DNA of 56,488 nt from JBKPCD01 sp046727175 (GTDB lineage Bacteria; Acidobacteriota; Vicinamibacteria; Vicinamibacterales; 2-12-FULL-66-21): positions 1 to 56,488 of the forward strand of contig JBKPCD010000176.1 in assembly GCA_046727175.1 (NCBI GenBank), given 5' to 3'. Positions 43,771 to 51,465 of this stretch are shown here, piece after piece. Position numbers and translations under genes: made by a program. A model generated the notes under the pieces. That model worked only from the letters and a program-made list of their open reading frames with translations, was not told the DNA's origin and did not search any database. How positions within the stretch are numbered: the stretch's first letter is position 1; every line of letters begins with the position of its first letter.

Positions 43771-45144
43771 ATGACTGTAACCGAGGGGCATGACGTCCGA
43801 GTACCGCCGCCGGCACGCGCGCCCTTCGAACGGCGCGACGTGATGGTCCTTGGTGCTGCCGTGGCAGTGGCGGCGGTATGCGCCGCAATCGCGCAGTTTG
43901 CCGGAGTGCCCCAGCTGCAGCCGCTCGTCGGCCTCACGGTCATCCTCGCCATTGCGTACGCGCTTTCCTCGAACCGGCGGGCCATCGATGCGCGAACCGT
44001 CGCCTGGGGGCTTTCATTGCAGATCGTGTTCGCGTTGATCGTGCTCAAGACGACCGCCGGTCAACGGGTCTTTCAGGCGCTGGGCAACGCCATCAATCAG
44101 CTGCTCGCGTTCTCTGTCGTCGGCTCCGATATGGTGTTCGGACCCCTTGGGAACAAGGAGGTCTGGCCGCGCATCATGAATCAGGTCCTCGGGCCGGAAG
44201 GCGCGCGCTACAGCGTGCTCTTCGCGTTCCAGGTACTTCCGACGATCATCTTCATCGCCGCGCTCTTTGCCATCCTCTATTACTTCGGCATCATGCAGGT
44301 GATCGTGCGGGTGTTCGCGGTGCTCATGCATCGGGTGATGCGGGCATCGGGCGCGGAGTCGCTCAACGTGGCGGCGAGCATCTTCATGGGGCAGACCGAG
44401 GCGCCGTTAACCATTCGGCCGTACTTGCCGCGAATGACGCAATCGGAGCTGATGACGGTCATGACGTCGGGAATGGCGCACATTTCCGGGGGCATCATGG
44501 CGGCCTACATCCTCTTTGGCATCGAAGCCAAACACCTGCTCACCGCGGTGATCATGACAGCGCCCGGAACGCTGATGCTGGCGAAGATCTTCGTTCCTGA
44601 AACGGAGATGCCGGAGACGATGGGGACCGTGCGGCTCGACGTGGAGCGAACGGACGTCAATGTCATCGACGCAGCGGGCCGTGGGACGACCGAGGGGCTG
44701 GCACTGGCGCTCAACGTCGGGGCCATGCTGATTTCGTTTCTGTCGCTTGTCGCGCTCGTCAACTTCCTCCTCGGGCTCGTCGGCCTGAGCCTGCAGCAGA
44801 TGTTCGGCTGGATCTTCGCGCCGGTCGCCTGGAGCATGGGGGTGCCCTGGCGCGACGCGCCGACGATCGGCAACCTGCTCGGGACCCGCATGGCGCTCAA
44901 CGAGTTCGTCGCGTACTCGCAGCTCGGGCCGCTCAAGCCGTTGCTCGATCCCCGGTCATTCACGATTGCAACGTTTGCACTGTGCGGCTTCGCCAACTTC
45001 AGCTCGATCGGGATTCAAATCGGCGGAATTGGGGCGCTCGCGCCGACGCGTCGTCACGATCTGGCGCGTCTCGGCTTGCGCGCGATGCTCGCAGGAACGC
45101 TTGCGAACTTCATCACGGCGACGATTGCCGGGTTCCTGCTGTAA
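43771..45144 (+). CDS. nupC: Concentrative nucleoside transporter (CNT/NupC family)
   Basis: The 457-residue inner-membrane transporter starts at MTVTEGHDV with AGAGG a few bases before. It has about ten TM helices and the CNT core blocks: IFMGQTEAPLTIRPYLPRMT, MTSGMAHISGGIMAAYILFG, MALNEFVAYSQLG and ALCGFANFSSIGIQIGGIGA. The QTEAP motif and the Asn/Phe in NEF belong to the nucleoside-binding site. It imports nucleosides by cation symport and feeds the salvage enzymes around it. A hairpin downstream may separate it from the PNP gene. Confidence 0.94.
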   Translation: MTVTEGHDVRVPPPARAPFERRDVMVLGAAVAVAAVCAAIAQFAGVPQLQPLVGLTVILAIAYALSSNRRAIDARTVAWGLSLQIVFALIVLKTTAGQRVFQALGNAINQLLAFSVVGSDMVFGPLGNKEVWPRIMNQVLGPEGARYSVLFAFQVLPTIIFIAALFAILYYFGIMQVIVRVFAVLMHRVMRASGAESLNVAASIFMGQTEAPLTIRPYLPRMTQSELMTVMTSGMAHISGGIMAAYILFGIEAKHLLTAVIMTAPGTLMLAKIFVPETEMPETMGTVRLDVERTDVNVIDAAGRGTTEGLALALNVGAMLISFLSLVALVNFLLGLVGLSLQQMFGWIFAPVAWSMGVPWRDAPTIGNLLGTRMALNEFVAYSQLGPLKPLLDPRSFTIATFALCGFANFSSIGIQIGGIGALAPTRRHDLARLGLRAMLAGTLANFITATIAGFLL

Positions 45145-45146
45145 GA

Positions 45147-45222
45147 AGGGAAAAGGGAAAAGGGAGAAGGGAGAAGGAAAGGGCCGTTTCGTTTGTCCCT
45201 TTTCCCTTTCGCCTTTTCCCTT
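45147..45222. terminator. GGGAAAAGG word hairpin after nupC
   Basis: Arms AAGGGAAAAGGGAAAAGGGA (from 45147) and CCCTTTCGCCTTTTCCCTT (to 45222) are complementary around a short pyrimidine-rich loop. It lies in the gap before the purine nucleoside phosphorylase gene and may act as a terminator or RNA-stability element. Confidence 0.5.
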
Positions 45223-45296
45223 ATCGCATTTCACCACTTCCCCTATTGCAACGCGCTCTTTTCTCGTGATGAGATTCACGGTCTCCGTCTGAATCC

Positions 45297-46115
45297 ATGG
45301 ATTACTACTCCAGAGTGCAGCACGCGGCCGACTGGCTGCGGGACCGGGGCGCTGGAACGCCCGCCATCGGCGTCGTGCTCGGATCGGGCCTCGGGGCTTT
45401 TGCGGATCGTTTGACGGACCCGTTGGTCGTTTCGTATGCAGATATTCCCAACTGGCCGGCCGCGACAGTCGTCGGCCACGCCGGGCGCCTCGTCGTCGGG
45501 ACTCTCGCCGGCCGACGGATCGCGGCGTTGAGCGGGCGCGCCCACTACTACGAGGGGTACGACATGGGCGCCGTGACGTTCGCGCCCAGGGTCTTCGGCC
45601 TGCTGGGCGTTCGCACGCTCGTCCTCACGAATGCGGCCGGCGGAATCAACCTTGATTTCCGTCCCGGCACGCTCATGATCATCGAGGACCACATCAACTT
45701 GATGGGCACCAACCCGCTGCTCGGCCCCAACGACGACCGCTTGGGCCCCCGCTTCCCGGACATGACCGGGGTGTATTCGGCGCGCCTGCGCCAGATTGCG
45801 GAGCAGACAGGACGGGATGTCGGCATCCCGCTCGCCCGCGGCGTGTACGCCGCGCTTCACGGGCCGAGCTATGAAACGCCTGCCGAGATCCGTTACTTGC
45901 GCACGATTGGCGCCGACGCGGTTGGCATGTCGACCGTTCCCGAGGCGATTGCCGCGCGCCACATGGGTCTCGATGTTCTCGGGATCTCGTGCATTACCAA
46001 CGCTGCGGCGGGTGTCTTACCGAAGCCGCTGGTCCACGAAGAAGTGATGGAGGTTGCGCGTCGCATGCACGCCATCTTCTCCACGTTGCTGGAGGGGATC
46101 CTTGAGCGAATCTGA
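45297..46115 (+). CDS. punA: Purine-nucleoside phosphorylase (trimeric, PNP type II)
   Basis: The 272-residue enzyme cleaves inosine/guanosine with phosphate. Family signatures are all present: VLGSGLGAFADRL, VVGHAGRLVVGTLAG, LSGRAHYYEGYDMG, VLTNAAGGINLDFRPG, GPSYETPAEIRYLRTIGADA and VLGISCITNAAAG. The substrate-recognising Glu and Asn lie in SYETPAE and SCITNAAAG. It belongs to the trimeric class, as opposed to the hexameric DeoD. Its stop overlaps the cytidine deaminase start region by 14 bases. Confidence 0.94.
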   Translation: MDYYSRVQHAADWLRDRGAGTPAIGVVLGSGLGAFADRLTDPLVVSYADIPNWPAATVVGHAGRLVVGTLAGRRIAALSGRAHYYEGYDMGAVTFAPRVFGLLGVRTLVLTNAAGGINLDFRPGTLMIIEDHINLMGTNPLLGPNDDRLGPRFPDMTGVYSARLRQIAEQTGRDVGIPLARGVYAALHGPSYETPAEIRYLRTIGADAVGMSTVPEAIAARHMGLDVLGISCITNAAAGVLPKPLVHEEVMEVARRMHAIFSTLLEGILERI

Positions 46116-46707
46116 TCGGCCGTCGAAGGGGTCGTGGTCGGGGCGCGAACGCCGTCACGCCGAGCGGCGAAGCGGACGCGAGCGGCGTACTCAGGTGTCC
46201 ATTCGTCCGAAAGAGGAGGAGCGGCGTGTTGCGGAACGCCGATCGGGCACAGATCGCCGTTCGGACTCGGACTGGCAGTCCGTGCCGCTCGAGGTGACGC
46301 TCGCAGCGGACTTCGATCCCGTCGAAGGGCTCGTCGCCGCGGCAACACAGGCCCGATCGCGCGCCCAGGCGCACTACTCGAGGTTCCAGGTTGGGGCCGC
46401 GCTCGAGACGAGCGAGGGACAGATCGTTACCGGCTGCAACATCGAGAACGCTACCTACGGCTTGACGCTCTGTGCGGAGCGCGTGGCGCTCGTCAAGGCG
46501 CTCTCCGAAGGACTCCATGTCTTCACCCGCATCGTCGTCGTCGCGGACACCGAGAATCTGACGCCACCCTGCGGCCCCTGCCGTCAGCTGTTGTGGGAGT
46601 ATTGCGGTGACATCGAGGTCGTTCTCGCCAACCTCGAGCGCGCAACGGCGCGGTATCGCCTCGCCTCGCTGCTTCCGTTGCCCTTCGATCGCCGTCTCCT
46701 GCAATAA
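46102..46707 (+). CDS. cdd: Cytidine deaminase with an Arg/Glu-rich N-terminal extension
   Basis: A TTG at 46102 preceded by GGAGGGG is the likely start; it overlaps the PNP stop. The first 60 or so residues are a charged extension with repeated RRxxERRxGxERR words (SGRERRHAERRSGRERR, ERRVAERRSGTDRR), not part of known Cdd enzymes. The deaminase domain follows from about residue 75, with HYSRFQVGAALET, the zinc/proton-shuttle motif TLCAERVALVKAL (C-A-E) and PPCGPCRQLLWEY (the C-x2-C zinc ligands). It converts cytidine to uridine for the thymidine/pyrimidine phosphorylase. Total length 201 residues; typical tetrameric Cdd is about 130. Confidence 0.85.
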   Translation: MSESDRPSKGSWSGRERRHAERRSGRERRTQVSIRPKEEERRVAERRSGTDRRSDSDWQSVPLEVTLAADFDPVEGLVAAATQARSRAQAHYSRFQVGAALETSEGQIVTGCNIENATYGLTLCAERVALVKALSEGLHVFTRIVVVADTENLTPPCGPCRQLLWEYCGDIEVVLANLERATARYRLASLLPLPFDRRLLQ

Positions 46708-46716
46708 AATAATCGG

Positions 46717-47781
46717 ATGCTGCCGACTATCGACTGGCAGGGCGATGCGATCGTCATGGTCGATCAGCGCAAGCTGCCCGCCCAGGAGATCTACGTTCGT
46801 TGTCGAACCGCGCAGGAGGTTGCGCGCGCGATCCGGACCATGGTGATTCGCGGCGCGCCTGCCATCGGCGTGGCAGCGGCGATGGGAATCGCGCTCGGCA
46901 TGTCGCGCAGCACGGCCAAGGGTACGCGGCAGTTCGCGGTCGATTTCCAGAAGATCTGCGACATGATGGCGTCGACGCGGCCGACCGCCGTGAACCTCTT
47001 CTGGGCGATCGAGCGCATGAAGCGGGTGTTCGGCGAAGGCGCCCGGGCCGGCGAATCACCGGACGAACTGGTCGCGCGGCTCGCACGCGAGGCTCGAGCG
47101 ATCCACGACGAGGACGTCGCGAGCTGCCGGGCGATGGGCGGGTTCGGCGCGCAGATCGTTCCCGACGGCGCACGTGTGCTGACGCACTGCAATGCGGGCG
47201 CGCTCGCGACCGCCGGATACGGGTCGGCGCTTGGTGTCATTCGTGCGGCGGTCGAGCAGGGCAAGCGGATCGCCGTCTTCGCGGACGAGACGCGCCCTTT
47301 TCTGCAAGGCGCCCGCCTCACGGCATGGGAGCTCGTGCGCGAGGGCATCAGCACGACCGTCATTACCGAGAGCATGGCCGGTCCGCTGATGCGCGCCGGC
47401 GAGATCGACCTGGTCGTCGTCGGCGCGGATCGGATCGCAGCGAACGGCGATACGGCGAACAAGATCGGCACGTATACCGTTGCCGTACTCGCGCACGAGC
47501 ACAAGCTGCCGTTCTACGTTGCTGCGCCGTTGTCGACGATCGATCTTGCTACGCCGGACGGCGAGCACATCCCCATCGAGGAGCGCGATCAGCGCGAAGT
47601 GAGCCATCTCGGCTCGTCACGGCTCACCCCGGAAGGGGCGTTGATACGGAATCCTGCGTTCGATATCACGCCACATCGGTACATTGCGGGGATCATCACC
47701 GAAAAAGGTATCGTCCACCCGCCGTACATCGAATCCCTTCAACGAGCATTCGAGGCAGACTCTGAACCTGCTGGCAATTGA
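46717..47781 (+). CDS. mtnA: Methylthioribose-1-phosphate isomerase
   Basis: The 354-residue enzyme isomerises 5-methylthioribose-1-phosphate to the ribulose form in methionine salvage. Signatures: MVIRGAPAIGVAAAMGIAL, STRPTAVNLFWAIERM, LTHCNAGALATAGYGSALGV with the catalytic Cys, ADETRPFLQGARLTAWEL, and VVGADRIAANGDTANKIGTY with the Asp. MtnA and PNP-type nucleoside phosphorylases often cooperate because methylthioadenosine is cleaved by a phosphorylase, so its place in a nucleoside salvage cluster makes sense. Its last codons overlap the tsaD start. Confidence 0.95.
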   Translation: MLPTIDWQGDAIVMVDQRKLPAQEIYVRCRTAQEVARAIRTMVIRGAPAIGVAAAMGIALGMSRSTAKGTRQFAVDFQKICDMMASTRPTAVNLFWAIERMKRVFGEGARAGESPDELVARLAREARAIHDEDVASCRAMGGFGAQIVPDGARVLTHCNAGALATAGYGSALGVIRAAVEQGKRIAVFADETRPFLQGARLTAWELVREGISTTVITESMAGPLMRAGEIDLVVVGADRIAANGDTANKIGTYTVAVLAHEHKLPFYVAAPLSTIDLATPDGEHIPIEERDQREVSHLGSSRLTPEGALIRNPAFDITPHRYIAGIITEKGIVHPPYIESLQRAFEADSEPAGN

Positions 47782-48883
47782 GACGTCGTGTGACGAAACG
47801 GCTGCTGCAGTTCTCGTAGAGACCGGGAACCCGCGACACCCGTGGGACATCCGCTCGAACATCGTCGCCTCCCAGACCGAGATCCACCGTGAGTGGGGCG
47901 GCGTCGTCCCCGAGCTCGCGTCCCGCCAGCACGTGCGCGACATCTGCGGCGTCGTCGAAGCCGCATTGTCGCGGGCGCGCTGCACGATTGCCGACGTAGA
48001 GGGCGTTGCCGTCACGCAGGGGCCTGGTCTGGTCGGGTCTCTGCTCGTCGGCGTATCGTTCGCGAAATCGTTCGCGTGGGCCCGTGGCATTCCTGTGATT
48101 CCGGTTCATCATCTTGCCGGACACATCGAGTCGCTCGTGCTCGCGCACGGTGAGCTCCAGCTTCCTGCCGCGGTGCTCGTCGTTTCTGGCGGCCACACCA
48201 GTCTGTTCCTCGTCAGCGAGCCTGGCCAGTACCGTCTCATCGGCCGCACCAGAGATGATGCGGCGGGGGAGGCGTACGACAAGGTTGCGAAGTTGTTGGG
48301 GCTTGGGTATCCCGGTGGACCCGTGATCGATCGACTCGCGTCGCGAGGGAACGAGCATGCCTGGGAGTTTCCCGTCGCGCGACTCACGCATGCGGATCGC
48401 AACGCGCCACGAGCGACGGGCGAGGGCCTCCTCCCTCCCGATGTCGCGCGCCGTGTTGATTTCTCCTTCAGCGGCCTCAAGACCGCGGTGCTTCGGCTCG
48501 TCCGCGAACGGGTCGGATCGGCGCCGGGTCGCACGGCCGCAGCGATGGACGCCGCCGGGGCATCGCTGTCGACACAGGAGATCGCCGACATCTGCGCCAG
48601 CTTTCAACGAGTTGTCGTCGAGGTTCTCGTCGATCGAACATTCGAAGCCGCAGCGTGGCTCGGCGCGCGGAGCGTGGGGATCGCCGGCGGCGTGTCCGCG
48701 AACAGCCGTCTCCGTGCGGAGGCAGAATCTCGAGGCCGGCGTGCGGGAGTTCCCGTTTTCGTTCCGCCGCTGGCGTTGTCGACCGACAACGCCGCGATGA
48801 TCGGCGCCGCCGGATTACGACGCTACCGTCGCGGATTCGACGTCACCTGGGACTTCAATGCGGAGGCCAATCTGCAGCTGTGA
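47762..48883 (+). CDS. tsaD: tRNA N6-adenosine threonylcarbamoyltransferase TsaD
   Basis: TsaD makes the t6A37 modification of ANN-reading tRNAs. The conserved start LLAIETSCDETAAAV has no ATG, GTG or TTG near it. The best start is a CTG at 47762 (CTGAACCTGCTG), with CGAGG seven bases upstream, inside the mtnA coding end. The fold is ASKHA; blocks include REWGGVVPELASRQH, VTQGPGLVGSLLVG, PVIPVHHLAGHIESLVL (metal His), VVSGGHTSLFLV, EAYDKVAKLLGLGYPGGPVID, and ALSTDNAAMIGAAG. A total of 373 residues from CTG is close to the usual length. A TTG at 47684 would add 26 residues that do not fit the family. Confidence 0.9.
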   Translation: MNLLAIETSCDETAAAVLVETGNPRHPWDIRSNIVASQTEIHREWGGVVPELASRQHVRDICGVVEAALSRARCTIADVEGVAVTQGPGLVGSLLVGVSFAKSFAWARGIPVIPVHHLAGHIESLVLAHGELQLPAAVLVVSGGHTSLFLVSEPGQYRLIGRTRDDAAGEAYDKVAKLLGLGYPGGPVIDRLASRGNEHAWEFPVARLTHADRNAPRATGEGLLPPDVARRVDFSFSGLKTAVLRLVRERVGSAPGRTAAAMDAAGASLSTQEIADICASFQRVVVEVLVDRTFEAAAWLGARSVGIAGGVSANSRLRAEAESRGRRAGVPVFVPPLALSTDNAAMIGAAGLRRYRRGFDVTWDFNAEANLQL

Positions 48884-48955
48884 GCCGCCGTTGACCCAAT
48901 CAACAATCTGCACTCAACAATCCGGCAATCTGCAATCTGCAGTCTCCAATCTTCA

Positions 48956-49369
48956 ATGACAGTATTCACCGACTACCTCTGGTTCAACACGTCGAAGCGT
49001 CAGGAATTCATCCGGATCACCGACGATGTCGCGAAGATCGTGAAGAAGAGCGGCGTCCGTGAAGGTATGGTGCTCATCTCCGCGATGCACATCACGGCGG
49101 GCGTGTACATCAACGACTGGGAGGATGGCCTCATCGAAGACTTTCAGACCTGGCTCGAGAAGCTGGCGCCTGCGGGGTTGCCATACCGGCACCATCAGAC
49201 CGGCGAAGACAACGCGGACGCGCATTTGAAGCGCACGATCATGGGGCACCAGGTGATGATGCCGATCACCAACGGTGCCCTCGATCTCGGCCCGTGGGAG
49301 CAGATCTTCTACGCCGAGTTCGACGGACAACGCCGCAAGCGCGTTGTCGTCAAGGTGATGGGACTGTGA
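48956..49369 (+). CDS. YjbQ/UPF0047 family protein
   Basis: The 137-residue protein matches the UPF0047 (YjbQ) family, with ITDDVAKIVKKSGVREGMVL, SAMHITAGVYINDWEDGL, HHQTGEDNADAHLKRTIMGH and GPWEQIFYAEFDGQRRK. Some members have weak thiamin-phosphate synthase activity; the true role is not settled. It follows tsaD after a short gap with reiterated AATCTGCA words and is followed by a repeat element. Confidence 0.88.
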   Translation: MTVFTDYLWFNTSKRQEFIRITDDVAKIVKKSGVREGMVLISAMHITAGVYINDWEDGLIEDFQTWLEKLAPAGLPYRHHQTGEDNADAHLKRTIMGHQVMMPITNGALDLGPWEQIFYAEFDGQRRKRVVVKVMGL

Positions 49370-49423
49370 CGGGTACGCGAAACGCGAATCTGGATTCGTT
49401 TCTCACCAGCCGAATAGTGGACT

Positions 49424-49519
49424 GGCGCGCCAAGGGCGCGCCGCGCCGGAGCGGAGCGGGGCGAAGGGCTCCCCGCGAGCGACGGCGATAGGGGGTCCGG
49501 CGGGGCGAAGCCCCCCGGG
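49424..49519 (+). repeat. 96-bp dispersed element, reference copy
   Basis: This copy starts with GGCGCGCC, loop, GGCGCGCC and continues through CCGGAGCGGAGCGGGG, CCCCGCGAGCGACGG, and GGGGGTCCGGCGGGG, ending CCCCCCGGG. It is 96 bp, the same length as the copy inside the coding sequence at 9785-9880. It ends 7 bases before the Nudix gene ATG. Confidence 0.75.
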
Positions 49520-49526
49520 TCTGTGT

Positions 49527-50438
49527 ATGGATCAGTTTGACGTGGTTCGCGGCTATTACCAGGCGATCAACGAACGCGCGATTGATGTGGCGGCGTCGTT
49601 GTACGACGAACAGTGCGTCACCGACAACGCGTTTATCGACGAGGAAAGTGCCGGTCACAGTCGCGGACGGCAAGAGGCCCGTCGCCGGTTGCGGGACTTT
49701 TTCGAGACCTACGCCGGGGCGATGGAGGGCGGCGGCTACTTCGACGTGCGGACGATTGGAGGAATTGGGACGGGGTGGGGTTGGGTGCAGGCTGACTGGA
49801 CGCTACACGCGCGTCATCGCGAGAACGGATCGGAGCGACGACGCCGCGGCTCCACGCACTTTCTCATCGAAGATGGTTTGATCCGGCGCGTGCGAAGCGT
49901 CAGCACCGAGGTGGAGCTCCCCACTGCGGCCATCGAGAGAGCTCCGCGCAGCGACCGGCACTATCCTGCGAGACCGGTTGTCGGAGTTGGAGCAGTCATT
50001 CTCGTGTTCGACGACGATTGTGGCGTGTTTGCGGGAGCTCCGCCAATGACTGACGGTCCGCGTGTCGTGCTGATCAAGCGGAAGTTCGAACCGCTCGCCG
50101 GCCAGTGGAGCTTGCCCGGGGGCACACTGGAGCTGGGCGAAACCCTCGAGGCGGGCGTCGCGCGCGAGATCAAGGAAGAGACCGGGCTTGCCGTTCGGGT
50201 TGGTGCGGTTGTCGATGTGTTCGATCGCATCCTCTTCGACCCCGACGGGCGCGTACGCTACCACTTCGTTCTCGTCGACTATTTGTGTCGGCCGTGCGGC
50301 GGGACGCTCTGCGCAGCATCGGATGTCTCCGATGTCGCGCTCGTGAATCCCGCGGACCTGGCGCCGTTTGCCCTGACGGTCAAGGCGCAGGTCGTCATTG
50401 CCAAAGCTGTCGAGATGGCCGCCGCTCAGCGAGCATGA
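49527..50438 (+). CDS. SnoaL-like/Nudix hydrolase fusion
   Basis: The 303-residue protein has an N-terminal SnoaL/NTF2-like domain (VVRGYYQAINERAIDVAASL, RLRDFFETYAGAMEGGGYFD, STHFLIEDGLIRRV), residues about 1-130. A Nudix hydrolase domain follows, with the box in GGTLELGETLEAGVAREIKE plus ETGL (G-x5-E-x7-REUxEExGU), residues about 195-220. Nudix enzymes hydrolyse nucleoside diphosphate-linked compounds such as ADP-ribose or dGTP. The SnoaL fold may sense or bind a small ligand. This combination is uncommon to my knowledge. Its stop overlaps the next gene's ATG. Confidence 0.82.
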   Translation: MDQFDVVRGYYQAINERAIDVAASLYDEQCVTDNAFIDEESAGHSRGRQEARRRLRDFFETYAGAMEGGGYFDVRTIGGIGTGWGWVQADWTLHARHRENGSERRRRGSTHFLIEDGLIRRVRSVSTEVELPTAAIERAPRSDRHYPARPVVGVGAVILVFDDDCGVFAGAPPMTDGPRVVLIKRKFEPLAGQWSLPGGTLELGETLEAGVAREIKEETGLAVRVGAVVDVFDRILFDPDGRVRYHFVLVDYLCRPCGGTLCAASDVSDVALVNPADLAPFALTVKAQVVIAKAVEMAAAQRA

Positions 50439-51268
50439 AGATTCTCGCGTGGCCGGCGCTCGGCGCGTTGGCCCTCGTCGTTGCCTGCTCTCGGCCATCC
50501 GGCACGAACGGCCGGACCAGCACCGAATCGCGCACGCTCGAAGCAGAGATCCTTCGGACGGGGTCCGCGCTGATCGAGGACGTGAATTTCGGATGGACGC
50601 TCGCCAAGCACCGGAACCGCGAGCGACCGAGCGACCGAACAACCGAGCCATCGGCATTGCGCGACTCCGAGTCACCGCCGCTGCTATTATTGAAGTTTAT
50701 GTCGCTGGCACGAGCCGACGCCTGGGCTTTGATGACCGAGTACACGCAGAGCGAGAGCCTTCGCAAGCACATGCTCGCCGTCGAAGCCGCGGTTCGCGGC
50801 TACGCGCGGAAGTGGGGAGAAGACGAGGACGATTGGGGCGCAGTCGCGCTGTTGCACGATTTCGACTACGAGCGCTGGCCCGACGCCGAGAATCATCCGT
50901 TCCGCGGCGTGGAGATTCTGCAGGCCAAAGGGTATCCTGAGTGGTTCACGCGTGCGATTCTGTCGCACGCCGATTACTCAGGCGTGCCGCGCGAGTCGCG
51001 CCTCGAGCACACGCTCTACGCCTGCGACGAGATGTCAGGCTTCGTCACCGCAGCGGCGCTCGTGCGCCCGTCGAAGAGCGTGCTCGATCTCGAAGCGTCG
51101 TCGGTGATCAAACGAATGAAAGACAAGGCGTTTGCGCGCGCTGTCAATCGCGAGGACCTCAAGCGCGGCGCCGAAGAGCTCGGGCTGCCGCTCGATGAGC
51201 ACATCACGAACGTCATTGCCTTCATGAGGGAACAGGTCGATGCCCTGGGTCTGCGCGGCAATCTGTAA
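50435..51268 (+). CDS. HD-domain hydrolase with a lipoprotein-like N-terminus
   Basis: From ATG 50435 (ATGA overlap with the Nudix stop) the frame makes 277 residues. The first part is a lipoprotein signal (MKILAWPALGALALVVACSR) followed by about 65 low-complexity residues (RERPSDRTTEP, ALRDSES). From Met at 50699 (MSLARADAWALMTEY) a complete HD hydrolase domain begins, with VALLHDFDYERWP, HADYSG and LYACDEMSGF. Family members normally start near that Met, so either the HD protein is membrane-anchored or two genes run together in frame and the HD gene starts at 50699. The coupling signal favours 50435; the family length favours 50699. Confidence 0.6.
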   Translation: MKILAWPALGALALVVACSRPSGTNGRTSTESRTLEAEILRTGSALIEDVNFGWTLAKHRNRERPSDRTTEPSALRDSESPPLLLLKFMSLARADAWALMTEYTQSESLRKHMLAVEAAVRGYARKWGEDEDDWGAVALLHDFDYERWPDAENHPFRGVEILQAKGYPEWFTRAILSHADYSGVPRESRLEHTLYACDEMSGFVTAAALVRPSKSVLDLEASSVIKRMKDKAFARAVNREDLKRGAEELGLPLDEHITNVIAFMREQVDALGLRGNL

Positions 51269-51272
51269 TCAA

Positions 51273-51412
51273 CCGGGGAGCTTCGCCCCGCCGGACCCCC
51301 CCATCCCACCCCACAGCGCAAAACAACGCGCTGTGGGGGCCCCGGCTCGCCGTCGCTCTCGAGGACCGCTTCGCCCCGCTCCGCTCCCGGCGGGGCGCGC
51401 TGTTGGCGCGCC
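51273..51412 (-). repeat. Copy of the dispersed element with an internal hairpin
   Basis: In minus orientation this 140-bp copy keeps both element ends (CCGGGGAGCTTCGCCCCGCC near 51273 and GGGGCGCGC, loop TGTTG, GCGCC to 51412) and CTTCGCCCCGCTCCGCTCCC. It carries an extra CCCCACAGCGC/GCGCTGTGGGG hairpin around 51310-51337. It starts 4 bases after the HD gene stop. Confidence 0.6.
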
Positions 51413-51465
51413 TGAGCGGCAAGAACTCCGCCGTGAAGATTTGCGTATAACCTCACTGTAACGAA

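Noticed and set aside
43624..51412. CRISPR array from the recurring GC-rich repeats
   Set aside because: Copies are dispersed, of unequal length and without regular spacers; no cas genes are present.
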